Source: Comamonadaceae bacterium
GTDB taxonomy: Bacteria; Pseudomonadota; Gammaproteobacteria; Burkholderiales; Burkholderiaceae_C
Direction of reading: 5' to 3'
Length of the DNA: 64,000 nt
Assembly: GCA_947447355.1 (NCBI GenBank)
Contig: CANFJF010000005.1
Location: 1-64,000, forward strand
A program made the translations under genes and the position numbers. Shown here piece after piece: positions 45,680-57,573 of the stretch (its first letter is position 1; each line of letters starts with the position of its first letter). The notes below the pieces were generated by a model that was not told where the DNA came from, did not search any database, and saw nothing but the letters and a program-made list of their open reading frames with translations.

Positions 45680-48600
45680 GAAGTCGTCCTTCCACGGAGG
45701 CTTCAAGTCCTCTTGGAAGTTCACTCTGCGCATCTGCCCGAACGAGCTCTTGCTGCAAACCATGAACCAGTACCGATAGACCCGGCTCCAACAGCATCGA
45801 CACATGCGTACCGGGAATCTCGACCACGCGAATGTTGCCACGCAGATGCGCTTGCCAACCCAGCTTTGGCCCCGCATTCAAATAAGGTGTGTAGCCATGT
45901 TGCGCGCGCAACAAGACCACCGGGCCGTCATACACCGGTGTTTGATAACCCGCCTGCACGGTGATAAAGTGACCAAAAATATACACCGATGCCAACTCTG
46001 GCGGCAACACATTGCCCGTCGACAAGAGTTGCATCGCCAGCGTATGGCTGACTTTCTCCCGCTGGGCATTGCGTCGACGCTCTGGGTATTCCATCGCAAA
46101 TTTAAGCGACCAGTGCCGCATCAACCAGATTTTCTTCAAGGGCCCCACTTTCGCCCGCGCGGCCAATGGCGACAGCGTGTCAATCATCGCCAGCATGGCC
46201 ACTTCGGCACCAGTCCGCTTGAGTTGCTGAGCCATTTCAATCGCAATCACGCCACCGCCGGAATAGCCCGCTAAGCGGTAAGGCCCGACCGGGTCCACAG
46301 TCCGTATCGCCGCCACATATTGCTCGGCCATGGCCTCTATAGAGGGTAGCAAGGGCAAGCGACCATCAACGCCCTGGGCCTGTAAGCCATAAAAGGGCTG
46401 GTCCGCTCCCAAGCGGTCAGAAATAGCCTTGAAGTTCAGCACATTACCAGCCGCACCATGAATGCAAAAAAGCGGTTTCACGCCCGCCCGCCCACGGCTG
46501 ATTTCAACCAAGGGGGACCAGCTCTCCTCAGGCCATGCATTGAGTTCCTCTACAGCACCATTTTTAATCGTCGTAGCAGAGATAACCGGGCTCCCATCAC
46601 GACTTGCCGACGTCTCTTTGGGCGCTGAGGCTTTAGCTTTGGCCGCGGCTCGACTGCGCTCCTGCTCAACCAATGCAGACAGTGCACCCAAGGTTGGCGC
46701 TTTGAAAAGTGTCGCCAGTGGCAAGTCGACGGCAAACTCCTTGCGAATACGCGCGAACAAACGTACCGCAGCCAAAGAGTGGCCACCGAGGGCAAAAAAA
46801 TCATCTTGCCGCTCAATCTCTTGTGTCCCCAAGAGTTCTCGCCAGACTAGCGCTATAGCGCGTTCCACCGGACTCAAACTGCCATCACTGGCCGCAGGCG
46901 TCGCCAGTGCGGCACTCGCGATCATGGGCGGCACGACAGGCTTCAAGGCCAGCTGCAACGCTGGCAGCGCCATCGAAGAGACCGTGAGATCACGCGCATC
47001 CGTTGCAAAAATGCGTTCAAACAGAGCCGGCGCATCGTCACCCCGAATGCCGCAAGCCAACATAGAGGCCACCAGCGTTGGCGCTTTGACCGCAGGTGCA
47101 GGACTTGATTGCGTCATCGCTTCAGCAGAGACACCGCGCAAACAAAAACCTTCCAAGGTGGCCAATGGTGATCCGTCACTTGCGTGCAAACTCACGTCGA
47201 AAGTGAGCATGCGGTCTTGCAAGGGTCCGCTCAGTTCAACCCGGCTCACGAATTGGCTTTGGAGCGCACCCACCAGCCGTATGCGTTCGATCGACAGGGG
47301 AACGAACAGCAGGGCTTGCCGCGTCTGTGTGCCCAGCAAATGCAGGCCAAAGGTGGCCGCCATGTCGAGCATGGCCGGATGGCAGGCGTAGGCGGAGTGA
47401 TCGGATGCGAAGCGTTCGGGGAGCTCCATCTCGGCAGTGCCACCCTGCCCGTTCAGTTGCATTCGCGCAATGTTCTGCCAGCGCGGGCCAAAGGCGATGG
47501 CACCAGCCTGAGGCATACAACCTTCGACCCAAGTACCCGGCCGCGAGTCGACAGCAGGCAACGGTGAGGCAACCGGCAGCGTATCGTGAAACAAATGGAT
47601 GCCAGCGCGCGCGTGCTCTTGCCAAGGCGCATCTGGCTGCGCGCGGCTGGAGACCCGAAAGTCCCAAGTCGCGTCGTCCGTCGACGGGTCGTTCTTCAGC
47701 AACTCGATGCTGACTTCGCGAGGTGCGTTGCTGTCGAACACCATGGCTTCACCAAACGACAAGGCATGCAACTCAATCCCGCTACCGGGATGCAACTGCT
47801 GCATAGCGGCACGGGCGATTTCGATGTACGCGGTGCCCACCAACACCGGTCGGCCGGCCACCTTGTGCTCGTCCAGCACCCACAACTTGGCCGGCGTGTA
47901 AACGGCTTCGAAGCGAACGCCTTCAGCGCTGTCATGGCGAACACCGAGCAGCGGATGCACGCTGACTGTGCGGTTGCTGGCATGAGACGACAACCGCCTG
48001 CCTTGACCACCATAAGCCCGTTGCGCCATGCCACGGTCGCCCCAGATACCCCAGTGAATGCACAAGCCGTCCGGACGCGAAGCGGCCAGAGAATCCACAA
48101 AGGCATTCGCCGCCACATAGTCGACTTGTCCGGCGCCGCCCAGGAACACACTGGTCGATGAAAACACCGCCAAAAAATCCAGCGAACCGGGAGGTAACAG
48201 CGCATGCAGCACCTGCGCACCTGCAGCTTTGGCCCCGAGCACACGCCGAATACTCTCTGCACTTTTACCGTGAATAGCGCCGTCCTCCAACACACCAGCC
48301 GCATGAAAAACACCATGCAATGCACCAAAGTGAACGCGACATTCGGCCACGACACGGGCCATGGCGACAGGGTCCTGCACATCGGCACGCAGCGTGAGGA
48401 CTTCAGCCCCGGCCGCCTCTAAGGCGAGCAAGCGTTCCAGCAAGTAGGCCTCCTGGGTATCTCCTGAGCTGTCGTCTCTGGCCGCTTTGTGGGGCCATTC
48501 AGCACGCGCAGGCAAAGCGCGCCGACTCACCAATACCAGCCTCGCCTGTTGGGTCCGCGCCAAATACTCGGCCAACTCCAGCGCAATCGCACCGAGCCCC

Positions 48601-51600
48601 CCGGTGATGAGGTAAACGCCCTTTTGACGCAATGGGGCACGCAGCCCATGGCTCGACACCGACGCTGCCGAGGGCGTCGCCTTGACCAGTTGCATAACGC
48701 GCCGTTGCTGGCCGCGGTAGACCACCAGATCAGCCTCGTCTGCAGACATGCATTCGGTCACGATCAGACGCGGCAGGGCTTTGGAACTGAGGTGCGGCGG
48801 CAAGCAATCCATGAGTCGGGTGCGGACATTCGGCAATTCATGCGGAATGACGCGGCACGGCCCCAAGGCCAGCGCATGGCCTGGATTGATCGCCGTCTCG
48901 CCTGGCAAGGCCTGGCTGCCGGCGGTGAGCACCGTCAAGCGCATGGGCTGCTGCCAATCCAAGGTTTGTATCGCCTTGGCAATGAGCAACAAACTGTCAA
49001 AGCTCAGCGCCTGACCGGGCACACATTCGTTGGCATCCACAGCCCCCGTCACCGTCGTATCGGCATCCAGCGCCCACAGGTGAAGCAGGTAGTCAGGCAA
49101 GGCATGGCTTTGCTCCAAGCTGCGAAAAAGTTGCTCGTAGTGCGAAGCCTCAGCGGCGTCCACAGTGAAACTGCCATCGATCAAACTGGCGAAGCCGCTC
49201 GCCTGCCGCACCAAGGTGACACGATCGCCTTGGTTCAGGACGCGCAAGATCACGTCAGCGGTGAGTTTCGATTCGCCACCAAACACAAGCCAATGGCGGC
49301 CCGGCTGCGCGGCTTCAGCGCGCGGCGCAGACAGTGTCCATTCGGGCACTTGCAACCAGTCGGCGTGATCGGGCAAGCGCTGAAAGGCAGGTATTGGGGT
49401 TGGGGTTGGTGCCGGGCGCGCAAGGGGTACGGCCTGCACCAGCTCCACGGCACCGGCATCCACCCAATGTCGTTGACGCTCAAACGCATAAGTCGGCAAA
49501 GAGGTTCTGCGCGCCTTGCCCGTGCTCGTGCATACAGCAAGCAGGGCCTGCCAGTCGATGGTCACGCCGCGGCTCCACAGCGCGCCGACCGCCGTCAACA
49601 TCACCGGCAGATCGGCATGGCCGTCACTCGCCTGTTTCGCTTTCCCGGTTGACGGCCATATCCCTCGCCGAGGATCTTGCGCCTGATGCTGCGCTAAGGC
49701 GCACAAGCCCTGACCCGGTCCGGCCTCAAGGAGGACGGCATCCGGCATGTTCAGCAGCGTGTTGAGCCCCTGCGAAAACCGCACGGTCTGGCGCAAATGT
49801 TTCACCCAATACTCCGGGTCGGTTAAGGTCTCTGCAGCAACCCACGTGCCCGTGAGGTTCGAAATAAAAGGCAGGCTGGGCGGCTGCAAGCGGATGCGTT
49901 TCATGCGCTCACGAAATGTGTCAAGAACACTGTCGAGCAAACGCGAGTGCGCTGCGACATCAATGAGCATGCGGCGCGCCTCCAAACCTTGGGCAAAGAG
50001 CTTGTGTTGCAGTGTCTCAATGTCCGACAAACTGCCGGATGCAATGCAGCTGTCTGGCGCATTGACAGCCGCCACATCCAGTTCAAGGCCGGCCATCTGC
50101 TTGAGCAGTTCAGCCTCCGACAAGTCCACCGACAACATGCCGCCCGCCGGCACGGCTTCAAACAGTTGACCGCGCAAAACGACTACCGAGAGTGCGTCTT
50201 CCAGTGACATCACGCCGGCCAGACAGGCCGCGGTGTACTCGCCAGCGCTATGACCCATGACGGCGGCGGGTATGACCCCCCAGCTTTGCCACAATTTAGC
50301 GAGCGCATATTCCAGCGTGAAAAGCGCTGGAATCGCATAGCTCGGTCGCTGCAACAAAGTTGTGGTCTGCGGGTCAGTGTCACGCTCAAACATGACGCTT
50401 CGCAAGTCCTGTGGCGCATCGGCCGGCAGACGCGCAAAGCAGGCGTCTATCGCCTCGCGAAAGACCGGCAAAGCCAACAAGTCGCGCCCCGCGCCCGGGT
50501 AATGCGCCCCGCCACCGGGGAACATCAACACCACCGGAGGCGGCGAAACACTGGCTTGCGCGGTGACGGCACGCGGCGCATAGCGCGCCTCCAAGGTGGC
50601 TCGAAGACCGCTCAAGTCTTGCGCTACCACCGCCATCCGGTGGGTGAAGTCGCGCCGGCCAACGCGCAAGGTGTAGGCCGCATCCGCCAGTGAAAATCCG
50701 GCTGGAAAAACGTCTGCAGGTTGCGCCAAAAATGTCTGCCATTTGGCTTTCAGGCGTTGCAAGGCGGCGGGCGTGCGGGCGGACAGCGTGAGCAATTGCC
50801 AGGCATCGGCAGAGGCTGTGCTGGGCCGTCTTGCCGTGGCCGGGGGTTCTTCCAAAATCACATGGGCATTGGTGCCGCCAACACCGAGCGCATTCACCGC
50901 CGCGCGGCGCGGCGTGCTGCCCTGCGGCCAAGGCTTGGCTTTGTCGACAACATAAAACGGTGTTTTCTCAATCTCCAAGCGGCTGTTGGGTGTGTGGAAA
51001 TTCAGGCTTTCAGGCATCAGTTCGTGACGCAAGGCCAGCGACACCTTGATCAAACCGGCCACCCCGGCAGCCGTGTCGAGATGACCTATGTGGGTTTTCA
51101 AAGAACCTATCCCGCAAGTTCCAGGCAAGCCGCCATAAGCCTGCGCCAGCGCCGCCAGCTCAATCGGGTCGCCTACGGGCGTCCCCGTGCCATGCGCTTC
51201 AACGTACTGAATACTCGACGGTTCCACGCCCGCCATGCCCAGTGCCTCAACTGCAGCGCGGGCCTGCCCTTCGACGCTGGGCGCCAGATAACCGGCTTTT
51301 TGCGAGCCATCGTTGTTAACAGCAGAGCCTCGAATCACTGCATAAATTTGATCATGCTGCTGCAGCGCATCTTCCAAGCGCCGCAACACGACAACGCCAA
51401 CACCGCTGCCAAACACCGTCCCGCTGGCTTGCTCGTCGAAGGCACGGCAAAGCCCGTCGGGCGAAAGAATTTCACCCTCGGTGTAGTGATAACCATGACG
51501 GTGCGGAAGATGGATGCTGACGCCCCCCGCCAGCGCCATGTCGCACTCGCCCGAGAGCAAACTCTGCGCCGCCAGATGCACCGCCACCAGCGAGGTCGAG

Positions 51601-52163
51601 CAGGCGGTCTGCACCGCCATGCTGGGCCCTTTCAAGTCCAGCAAATAGGACAAGCGGGTGGTCAAAAAATCTTTGTCGTTGCCGGTATGCCGCAACAAAA
51701 ACAAGCCCATGGACTTGACCAAGGCCGGATTCGTCAATAAATTTTGTGGCAAATACGCCTGCATGCCGCAACCGGCAAAAACGCCGACCGAGCCGTTGAA
51801 CTGCTCCGGCATGTGGCCGGCGTCCTCAAGTGCCTCCCACGCGCACTCCAAAAAGTGCCGATGCTGCGGGTCCATCACGGAAGCATCACGCTGGCTGAAG
51901 CCGAAAAACTCACCATCGAACATCTCCATGTCGGGCAACACCAAACTGGCCCGCACATAGTTCGGGTCGGCCAGATCGGCTTCAGAGACACCTGCCGCGC
52001 GCAGCTGCTCGGCGCTCAACCACTCGGTGGCCGGCTGACCGCTTTTGAGCAACGCCCACAGTTCAGCGGCTGAACGGGCAGCGGGGAAATGACCCGCCAG
52101 CCCAACGATGGCAATGCAACCGGGCTCAATGAACGCGTCAGCAGACGGATGTTGTTGTTCCAC
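45654..52163 (-). CDS. Type I polyketide synthase module, KS-AT-KR-DH-ACP-TE
   Basis: A 2169-residue protein. The start is GTG 52163, with AGGAG overlapping the stop of the NRPS gene. In order: KS at about 15-440 (Cys188 in TACSTS, His324 in EAHGTG, His361 in IGHLD); AT at 540-850 ([10 protein letters not shown], Ser639; His739); KR at 955-1380 (TGGLGAIA, Tyr1349 in VDYVAAN); DH at 1400-1680 (His1433 in [10 protein letters not shown], Asp1600); carrier at 1765-1835 (GGHS, Ser1796); thioesterase at 1890-2150 (GYSGGG, Ser1968; His2120). KR lies before DH, the reverse of the usual order, and the DH motif HxxxGxxxxP has Val for Pro. There is no enoylreductase. AT specificity is uncertain (AAHS where HAFH or YASH is usual). 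It probably extends the unit loaded on the adjoining NRPS once, reduces and dehydrates it, and releases it. A sister of the Agrobacterium Atu3671-type hybrid clusters is possible. Confidence 0.9.
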   Translation of the reverse strand: MEQQHPSADAFIEPGCIAIVGLAGHFPAARSAAELWALLKSGQPATEWLSAEQLRAAGVSEADLADPNYVRASLVLPDMEMFDGEFFGFSQRDASVMDPQHRHFLECAWEALEDAGHMPEQFNGSVGVFAGCGMQAYLPQNLLTNPALVKSMGLFLLRHTGNDKDFLTTRLSYLLDLKGPSMAVQTACSTSLVAVHLAAQSLLSGECDMALAGGVSIHLPHRHGYHYTEGEILSPDGLCRAFDEQASGTVFGSGVGVVVLRRLEDALQQHDQIYAVIRGSAVNNDGSQKAGYLAPSVEGQARAAVEALGMAGVEPSSIQYVEAHGTGTPVGDPIELAALAQAYGGLPGTCGIGSLKTHIGHLDTAAGVAGLIKVSLALRHELMPESLNFHTPNSRLEIEKTPFYVVDKAKPWPQGSTPRRAAVNALGVGGTNAHVILEEPPATARRPSTASADAWQLLTLSARTPAALQRLKAKWQTFLAQPADVFPAGFSLADAAYTLRVGRRDFTHRMAVVAQDLSGLRATLEARYAPRAVTAQASVSPPPVVLMFPGGGAHYPGAGRDLLALPVFREAIDACFARLPADAPQDLRSVMFERDTDPQTTTLLQRPSYAIPALFTLEYALAKLWQSWGVIPAAVMGHSAGEYTAACLAGVMSLEDALSVVVLRGQLFEAVPAGGMLSVDLSEAELLKQMAGLELDVAAVNAPDSCIASGSLSDIETLQHKLFAQGLEARRMLIDVAAHSRLLDSVLDTFRERMKRIRLQPPSLPFISNLTGTWVAAETLTDPEYWVKHLRQTVRFSQGLNTLLNMPDAVLLEAGPGQGLCALAQHQAQDPRRGIWPSTGKAKQASDGHADLPVMLTAVGALWSRGVTIDWQALLAVCTSTGKARRTSLPTYAFERQRHWVDAGAVELVQAVPLARPAPTPTPIPAFQRLPDHADWLQVPEWTLSAPRAEAAQPGRHWLVFGGESKLTADVILRVLNQGDRVTLVRQASGFASLIDGSFTVDAAEASHYEQLFRSLEQSHALPDYLLHLWALDADTTVTGAVDANECVPGQALSFDSLLLIAKAIQTLDWQQPMRLTVLTAGSQALPGETAINPGHALALGPCRVIPHELPNVRTRLMDCLPPHLSSKALPRLIVTECMSADEADLVVYRGQQRRVMQLVKATPSAASVSSHGLRAPLRQKGVYLITGGLGAIALELAEYLARTQQARLVLVSRRALPARAEWPHKAARDDSSGDTQEAYLLERLLALEAAGAEVLTLRADVQDPVAMARVVAECRVHFGALHGVFHAAGVLEDGAIHGKSAESIRRVLGAKAAGAQVLHALLPPGSLDFLAVFSSTSVFLGGAGQVDYVAANAFVDSLAASRPDGLCIHWGIWGDRGMAQRAYGGQGRRLSSHASNRTVSVHPLLGVRHDSAEGVRFEAVYTPAKLWVLDEHKVAGRPVLVGTAYIEIARAAMQQLHPGSGIELHALSFGEAMVFDSNAPREVSIELLKNDPSTDDATWDFRVSSRAQPDAPWQEHARAGIHLFHDTLPVASPLPAVDSRPGTWVEGCMPQAGAIAFGPRWQNIARMQLNGQGGTAEMELPERFASDHSAYACHPAMLDMAATFGLHLLGTQTRQALLFVPLSIERIRLVGALQSQFVSRVELSGPLQDRMLTFDVSLHASDGSPLATLEGFCLRGVSAEAMTQSSPAPAVKAPTLVASMLACGIRGDDAPALFERIFATDARDLTVSSMALPALQLALKPVVPPMIASAALATPAASDGSLSPVERAIALVWRELLGTQEIERQDDFFALGGHSLAAVRLFARIRKEFAVDLPLATLFKAPTLGALSALVEQERSRAAAKAKASAPKETSASRDGSPVISATTIKNGAVEELNAWPEESWSPLVEISRGRAGVKPLFCIHGAAGNVLNFKAISDRLGADQPFYGLQAQGVDGRLPLLPSIEAMAEQYVAAIRTVDPVGPYRLAGYSGGGVIAIEMAQQLKRTGAEVAMLAMIDTLSPLAARAKVGPLKKIWLMRHWSLKFAMEYPERRRNAQREKVSHTLAMQLLSTGNVLPPELASVYIFGHFITVQAGYQTPVYDGPVVLLRAQHGYTPYLNAGPKLGWQAHLRGNIRVVEIPGTHVSMLLEPGLSVLVHGLQQELVRADAQSELPRGLEASVEGRLLSAKNVAA

Positions 52164-52173
52164 AAAGACGCTC

Positions 52174-55100
52174 CTATTCAGCCGATGGGGTTTGCGAATA
52201 ACTGACGGGTGTGCGCTGGTTTCGGCGCATCCGTGCGCGGCTAAGGCCATCGCTCACGGAGGTGCTGGCGACCGGACCGGACAGGTGCTGAGCCAAGCCG
52301 CGGATGGTTGGAAAGCGGAACATGTCCGTGATGGAAACTTCCTGTCCAGAGACTTCGCGCAGGCGGCGCTGCACCTGCACCACCAACAAAGAGTGGCCGC
52401 CCAAGTCAAAGAAGTTGTCGGTGACACTGACCTCGCTCAAGCCCAAGACATCACGCCACAGCGCTGCAATTGATTTTTCAAAGTCATTCTCTGGGGAAAC
52501 GGCTGTCGGCACGACGATGGCGGCGCGCGGGTCTGGCAGCGCCAAACGATCGACCTTGCCATTGGGCGTGAGCGGGAAAGCCAACACCACCACCAGACTC
52601 GCTGGCACCATGATCTCCGGCAACTCAACAGCCAGCGCTTGCCGCAACTCTTCGGACTTGAGCGTGACGCCAGTTTTGGGTGTGACATAGCCGACCAGCC
52701 GATGGCCACCGGCAGGGTCGTCACGAGCCATCACCACGGCCTGCATCACGCCGGGCTGGCGCAGCAGCAAGCTCTCGATTTCACCCAGCTCAATGCGGTG
52801 GCCGCGAATCTTGACTTGATGATCTGTGCGCCCCAAAAATTCAATCTCACCGCTGGGATGACGCCGCACCAGATCGCCGGTTCGGTACAACCGTCCGCCA
52901 AGTGCAGCATCAGACATAAAGCGTTCGGCGGTCAGTTCTGGCCGACCGAGGTAACCCAAGGTCACGCCGTCACCGCCAATCAGCAATTCGCCCGGCACGA
53001 GCGCTGGACAATCCAATCCAGCCGCGTTGCGGATTTGGAGCTGCGTGTTGGCAATGGCTTGCCCTAGCGGCACGAATGCCCCTTGCGACGTCAAATCGCA
53101 TGCCGTCACATCGCAAACGGTCGACCAGACCGTGGTTTCCGTCGGACCGTACATGTTCAGCACCTTGCCAGGCACCAGCGCGGTCAGTTGTCGCGCCAAC
53201 TCCAGCGGGAGTGCTTCACCGCCCACCAACAAAACGGACAGTCGCGACAGCGCCTCGCGACCTGGCACGTCAGCCACCAACATGGAAGCCATGGACGGCG
53301 TGCACTGTAAATGCGTCGCCTTGTTCTGCGTGATGTCGTCGGCCACCGACACACGGTGTCCGGTTGTCCGCGATTTCTGCGAAGCGTCCATCAGGTTTTT
53401 CAAGTCGCGCAGATGCGCCAGCACGGCATCCGCTTCGATGCCGAAATCAATCAAGCAACCAATTTCGTCCACGCCGGCATCGCGCAACAGGTCGACCATT
53501 GCCAAGCAACGCTGCGGCGAACCAAACAAAGCGCTGGTGTTGTAGTAGCGTGCAAAGGCGTGCTCCAGCAAAGCGTCCATGTCGGCTTCCGAGAGCGGCT
53601 CCGACTCCATGATTTCAAGCGGTGTTTTGCCGTTGCCTGAACTGCGCTGAACGAAGGTCGGGAAGGTCCATGCTGCCTGCCTTACCAAGTCCATCGCGCT
53701 GCGCAAATACGCCTTCATGGGTTCGCGCACAGTCTCCCGTACCACGACTTCGTCGTCGCCCACAAAGGTGTGCAGCATCATCGTCACATGGCCTGAGCCG
53801 GCATGACCGGCCTTGCGCCAAGCCGCACGGTAAAGACGGATCTTGACGGCGACATCGGTCAGGTTTTGGCCAAGCAAATGTGTCAGCAGTCGGCAACCCA
53901 ACGCCCCCGCCTGCTCAAAGGTTTCCGGGTTGCCCGCCGCCGTGACCCAGACCGGAATCTCCGCCTGAATAGGGCTTGGCCGGGTCTTGATATCGACGCT
54001 ACCGCCGAGCGGACTGTCAAACGCCACGCTTTCGCCGCGCCAGAGTCGGCGCACCACCTCAATGCGGTCGAACATCTCATCCTTGCGCGTGGCAAAAACG
54101 TCTGGTGCCATGACAAAGTCGTTGGGCTGCCAACCCGCGGCAAAAGAAATTCCCACGCGACCCCGTGAAATGTTGTCAACCACCGCCCAATCTTCAGCGG
54201 CTCGGATTGGATGGTGCAACGGCAGCACACAGCTGCCGGCACGTATCTGCACCCGCGTGGTGATGGCGGCCAAGGCCGCGCTGGTCATGGCAGGGTTAGG
54301 GTACATACCGCCAAACGCGTGGAAGTGACGCTCGGGGGTCCAGACGGCGGAAAAGCCTTCGCGATCAGCAAAGCGCGCACCTTCGAAAAGAAGTTCATAA
54401 GGCCGATGCGCGTCTGCCGGGTTGTCGTTACCAAAGTAAAAAAGGCTGAACTCAGGGCCGTTGCTGCTCACGGGCGGCTTGCTTGAATGCAGCACCACCG
54501 TGATGCCTCGGCTCAAGGTCCAGCACAACTCCAGCACCGAAATATCAAATGACAAACTGGTCACCGCCAGCCAGCGCGCACCCGCTGCATGCGGCACACG
54601 TAGGCTCATGCCAGCGAAGAAATTCAACACATTGCGGTGCGTCACCACCACGCCTTTGGGCTTGCCGGTCGAACCCGAGGTGTAGATGACATAGGCCGCA
54701 CGCGCAGCGCTGCTCTGGCCCACTGCGCTGCTGCGCAGCATGGCCTCAGCGGTTAATGCCATGGGCGCATCGAGCAACAGGGTCTTGTGCTGCGGCAGTG
54801 CCAGTGTTTTGGCCAGTGGCGCGGTGGTCAACACCAGCCGCGTGGCCGAATCGTCAACCATGAAGCTCAGGCGGTGCACGGGATAAGCCGGGTCCAGCGG
54901 CAGATATGCCGCGCCCGCCTTCCAGATGGCCAACAGACCGATGATCAATTCAGGGCTGCGCTCCAGACACAGACCGACCACATCGCCCGGCTGCACGCCG
55001 CGCTGTTGCAGCTGCCCAGACAGCACGCTTGACTGCTGCTCAAGCTCTTGGTAGCTGAGCGTTCGACCGTAGAAAGTGACGGCCACTTGTGACGGGTTGC

Positions 55101-56787
55101 GAACTGCCTGCGCCGAGATCACCTCATGCGCGCACAAGCTCGTTTCATAGGGCGTTGCACTGGCGCTCAACGCGCGCAGAAGCTCGGCTTCAGCTTCAGG
55201 GAGCAGTGAAATTTCAGCAACTTTCACGACATCACTCGCCGCTTCAAAAGCAGTCAGATAAGCGGCCAAATGGGTCGCCATGAGCGCCGCCGTCTCAGCG
55301 GAATACACAGCACTGTCAGCCACCAGAACCAGCTCCCGGCAGGAGGCGTCAACTGTCAACAAGAGCGCAGGCGTGTCACGGGCATCCAGTTTCGGAATGC
55401 CACTGAGGCACACACCCAAGACCATGGTTGGCGACAGTCCAGCCGGCTTGTCGGCCAAGCGCGTCGGCAAGTCACACGGGCAGGGTCCGGCCTGGTGGAT
55501 TTGACTGATGTGCGTTTCAGTGTGCGCCACGGCTTCAGCAATGCTGCCCGCCAGATCGACCTGCAACGTCAGCGGCACCCAAGACGACAGCCATGGCTCA
55601 AGCCCCTCTGCTTGTTGGGTCAGCACGGCATCGCCATAAAAAATCGACAGACGCGACTGTCCGGTGAGCGCTGCCAGCCACGCCGACAAACCAGCCACAC
55701 TGCGCGGTCCTTGCGACGCCACCTGTAGAGGAAAAATATGGGGTGCTTGCATGGCCTGCGCTGCCTGCAGCATTTTTGGATAGGGCAACTCAACCGGCGC
55801 CAGATGAGCGTAAGAATTGAACCAAAAAGCTTCGCCCCGACCGACCTTGAGCGTCCGATCAGCCAGCCTGTCCTTCAGCTCATTGCTCAGCGCAGGCAAG
55901 ACCACGCCTGGCTCAAGACTGTGTGGATCGCAGCCACCCAAAACCACCACGCCATCAGCGGTGGCAATACAGAGCGTGTCACCCTGCACGTCAAGCACCA
56001 TGCCCGGCTTCGCCAGGAGATTCGGCACGCTCTCGCTGACGCGGGCAGACCGCACCAAAACAACAGATTCACCGGTAAATATTTTTGGTCGTGCTAACGG
56101 ATTCAGGTAATGGCCAGTCCCGAAATCAAGCGCACGCACCAAGGCGGAAATCGACTGTGCGCTACCTGAAAAATCAAGCGTGGCCAAGGCCACGGGTCTT
56201 GCTGCACGCCCGAAATATCGCATCGCTTGGCCTTGCGGCGTGAGCGTCAGCACCCCTTTTTCGATGTCGCCCAACATCGCCTGAAAGCTGGCCAACCCAG
56301 CTTCATAACATTTCGCATTCAGGCTCAAGGCGGTTTCTTCGGGTGACACGCCAAAGGCAACCTGCCGCACGATGCGACCGGCGTCCACGGCGGGTGTCAT
56401 CTCATGCCACGTGATGCCATGTGTAGACTCACGCGCTATCAAGGCCCAAGCCGTGGCGTTCAAACCGGCATAGTCAGGCAGCAAGGCATCATGAAAATTG
56501 ACAGCCAGTTGCCGCGCTTGTGCAATAACTGCTGACGGCAGTATCTGCAAATTAGCGACGCTGAAAAGAAAATCAAACTCAAGCCCGCCCAGGTCCATCT
56601 CCGTCGGGGCATCCATTCGCATCGCGGGAATGCCCCGACGCTCGGCCCAATGCAATATTTGCGGGTTGGCAGACAGCACAGCTTTCACACTGTGGCCGGC
56701 GTTTAAATAAACCTCTGCACAACGCACCAGCAAACTGCCTCCGCCGACAAATACCGCACTGGTTTCAATGTTTCTGATCATGTCCAT
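52174..56787 (-). CDS. NRPS loading module: formyltransferase - partial C - A (split by LLM monooxygenase) - PCP
   Basis: A 1537-residue protein. Residues 1-320 are a methionyl-tRNA-formyltransferase-like domain (Asn97 and His99 in [12 protein letters not shown]; Asp135 in VDAGRIV). Residues about 330-545 resemble only the C-terminal half of a condensation domain, without an HHxxxDG motif. The adenylation domain is in two pieces: 555-775 (A3 [12 protein letters not shown]4 FDIS) and 1150-1420 (A5 YGPTETT, A8, A10 NGKVDR). Between them, 778-1140, sits a luciferase-like flavin monooxygenase ([27 protein letters not shown]). PCP is 1432-1505 with Ser1466. Reading the pocket residues by eye against GrsA gives D748, I749, L752, Q1161, L1187, G1189, M1212, V1220, W1221, K1411, close to the classic glycine code DILQLGLIWK. 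MtaG of myxothiazol synthesis is known to me as a glycine-activating A domain with an inserted monooxygenase. GAAGG precedes ATG 56787. Confidence 0.88.
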   Translation of the reverse strand: MDMIRNIETSAVFVGGGSLLVRCAEVYLNAGHSVKAVLSANPQILHWAERRGIPAMRMDAPTEMDLGGLEFDFLFSVANLQILPSAVIAQARQLAVNFHDALLPDYAGLNATAWALIARESTHGITWHEMTPAVDAGRIVRQVAFGVSPEETALSLNAKCYEAGLASFQAMLGDIEKGVLTLTPQGQAMRYFGRAARPVALATLDFSGSAQSISALVRALDFGTGHYLNPLARPKIFTGESVVLVRSARVSESVPNLLAKPGMVLDVQGDTLCIATADGVVVLGGCDPHSLEPGVVLPALSNELKDRLADRTLKVGRGEAFWFNSYAHLAPVELPYPKMLQAAQAMQAPHIFPLQVASQGPRSVAGLSAWLAALTGQSRLSIFYGDAVLTQQAEGLEPWLSSWVPLTLQVDLAGSIAEAVAHTETHISQIHQAGPCPCDLPTRLADKPAGLSPTMVLGVCLSGIPKLDARDTPALLLTVDASCRELVLVADSAVYSAETAALMATHLAAYLTAFEAASDVVKVAEISLLPEAEAELLRALSASATPYETSLCAHEVISAQAVRNPSQVAVTFYGRTLSYQELEQQSSVLSGQLQQRGVQPGDVVGLCLERSPELIIGLLAIWKAGAAYLPLDPAYPVHRLSFMVDDSATRLVLTTAPLAKTLALPQHKTLLLDAPMALTAEAMLRSSAVGQSSAARAAYVIYTSGSTGKPKGVVVTHRNVLNFFAGMSLRVPHAAGARWLAVTSLSFDISVLELCWTLSRGITVVLHSSKPPVSSNGPEFSLFYFGNDNPADAHRPYELLFEGARFADREGFSAVWTPERHFHAFGGMYPNPAMTSAALAAITTRVQIRAGSCVLPLHHPIRAAEDWAVVDNISRGRVGISFAAGWQPNDFVMAPDVFATRKDEMFDRIEVVRRLWRGESVAFDSPLGGSVDIKTRPSPIQAEIPVWVTAAGNPETFEQAGALGCRLLTHLLGQNLTDVAVKIRLYRAAWRKAGHAGSGHVTMMLHTFVGDDEVVVRETVREPMKAYLRSAMDLVRQAAWTFPTFVQRSSGNGKTPLEIMESEPLSEADMDALLEHAFARYYNTSALFGSPQRCLAMVDLLRDAGVDEIGCLIDFGIEADAVLAHLRDLKNLMDASQKSRTTGHRVSVADDITQNKATHLQCTPSMASMLVADVPGREALSRLSVLLVGGEALPLELARQLTALVPGKVLNMYGPTETTVWSTVCDVTACDLTSQGAFVPLGQAIANTQLQIRNAAGLDCPALVPGELLIGGDGVTLGYLGRPELTAERFMSDAALGGRLYRTGDLVRRHPSGEIEFLGRTDHQVKIRGHRIELGEIESLLLRQPGVMQAVVMARDDPAGGHRLVGYVTPKTGVTLKSEELRQALAVELPEIMVPASLVVVLAFPLTPNGKVDRLALPDPRAAIVVPTAVSPENDFEKSIAALWRDVLGLSEVSVTDNFFDLGGHSLLVVQVQRRLREVSGQEVSITDMFRFPTIRGLAQHLSGPVASTSVSDGLSRARMRRNQRTPVSYSQTPSAE

Positions 56788-56805
56788 GGTCTAAGCCTTC
56801 GTTTT

Positions 56806-57561
56806 TTATGGATAAAAATTCAACTCAACATTTGCGCTCAGTTCTTTTTCGTGAACAACCAGCGTGATGTCTTCGCCCAATGGCTCAAGAATGGCCAAGG
56901 AGGCCATGCAACCGATCGGCGAGGTGATTGGCATCACCACTGCCCGAGAGGCCAATGCCGTGATATCTGGTGTTTGATGAGCATCAAACTCAACCTTCCA
57001 GTGCCCCTGTGGATCAGGGACAAACCGCAGACGCGGATGGGCGCTAGAGAGCCCCGATCCAACGGCCTTGAAAAACGCTTCAAGTGCCGTCCAGTGACGG
57101 TAAAAAGTAGTTGTGGGGCTGTGTTTTTTGTTTGCCAATACTGACGCCGAACAGTCCACAAAAGGACTCAGCAGCGCGAAATCTAGCGGCTCAGTGCCGA
57201 CGCTCTCTGCATCAACACCAACGGGCACATCGGCAGACGCTGCAAAAACAACACCCCTGCGCGTGTGCGAATGACTGAAATGAATCGGCGGATGTTTCGG
57301 CGCTATCAGCTGTGGCTTGCCGTTTTCGTCATACGTGAAAACAAGCGCAGTGGGTGCGACATCCAGCATGACTGCGAGCGCTAGTCGCCGCAAGCCATGG
57401 GCCAGTACGTAAGCATTTCGATCTGCGGCTTGTCTGAATTTGAAGGCTTGAGAACGCTCTGTCAAGTCCAGTAAATTGGTGAGGTCGCGCCACTGCGCCG
57501 GCTCAACATCGCTAGGGCTTGCTCTCCATATTTGGATATGGCATCTTCTCTTTACACGCAC
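56806..57561 (-). CDS. 4'-phosphopantetheinyl transferase (Sfp type)
   Basis: A 251-residue protein. Start GTG 57561 is preferred because GGAGAG lies about five bases upstream; GTG 57573 has no such site. Family motifs are HFSHSHT, VGVDAESV and FYRHWTALEAFFKAVGSGLS. The usual WxxKE lysine is replaced by Leu (TALEAFFK) while the Glu and following Lys are kept. It would attach phosphopantetheine to the carrier domains of the two genes that follow; the NRPS gene starts 18 bases downstream. First gene of the three-gene operon. Confidence 0.88.
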   Translation of the reverse strand: MRVKRRCHIQIWRASPSDVEPAQWRDLTNLLDLTERSQAFKFRQAADRNAYVLAHGLRRLALAVMLDVAPTALVFTYDENGKPQLIAPKHPPIHFSHSHTRRGVVFAASADVPVGVDAESVGTEPLDFALLSPFVDCSASVLANKKHSPTTTFYRHWTALEAFFKAVGSGLSSAHPRLRFVPDPQGHWKVEFDAHQTPDITALASRAVVMPITSPIGCMASLAILEPLGEDITLVVHEKELSANVELNFYP

Positions 57562-57573
57562 GCGGCTCTCCAC

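Noticed and set aside
46900..48100. An enoylreductase or methyltransferase domain in the PKS
   Set aside because: The stretch between KR and carrier is fully explained by a two-hotdog DH; no ER or MT cofactor motif is seen.
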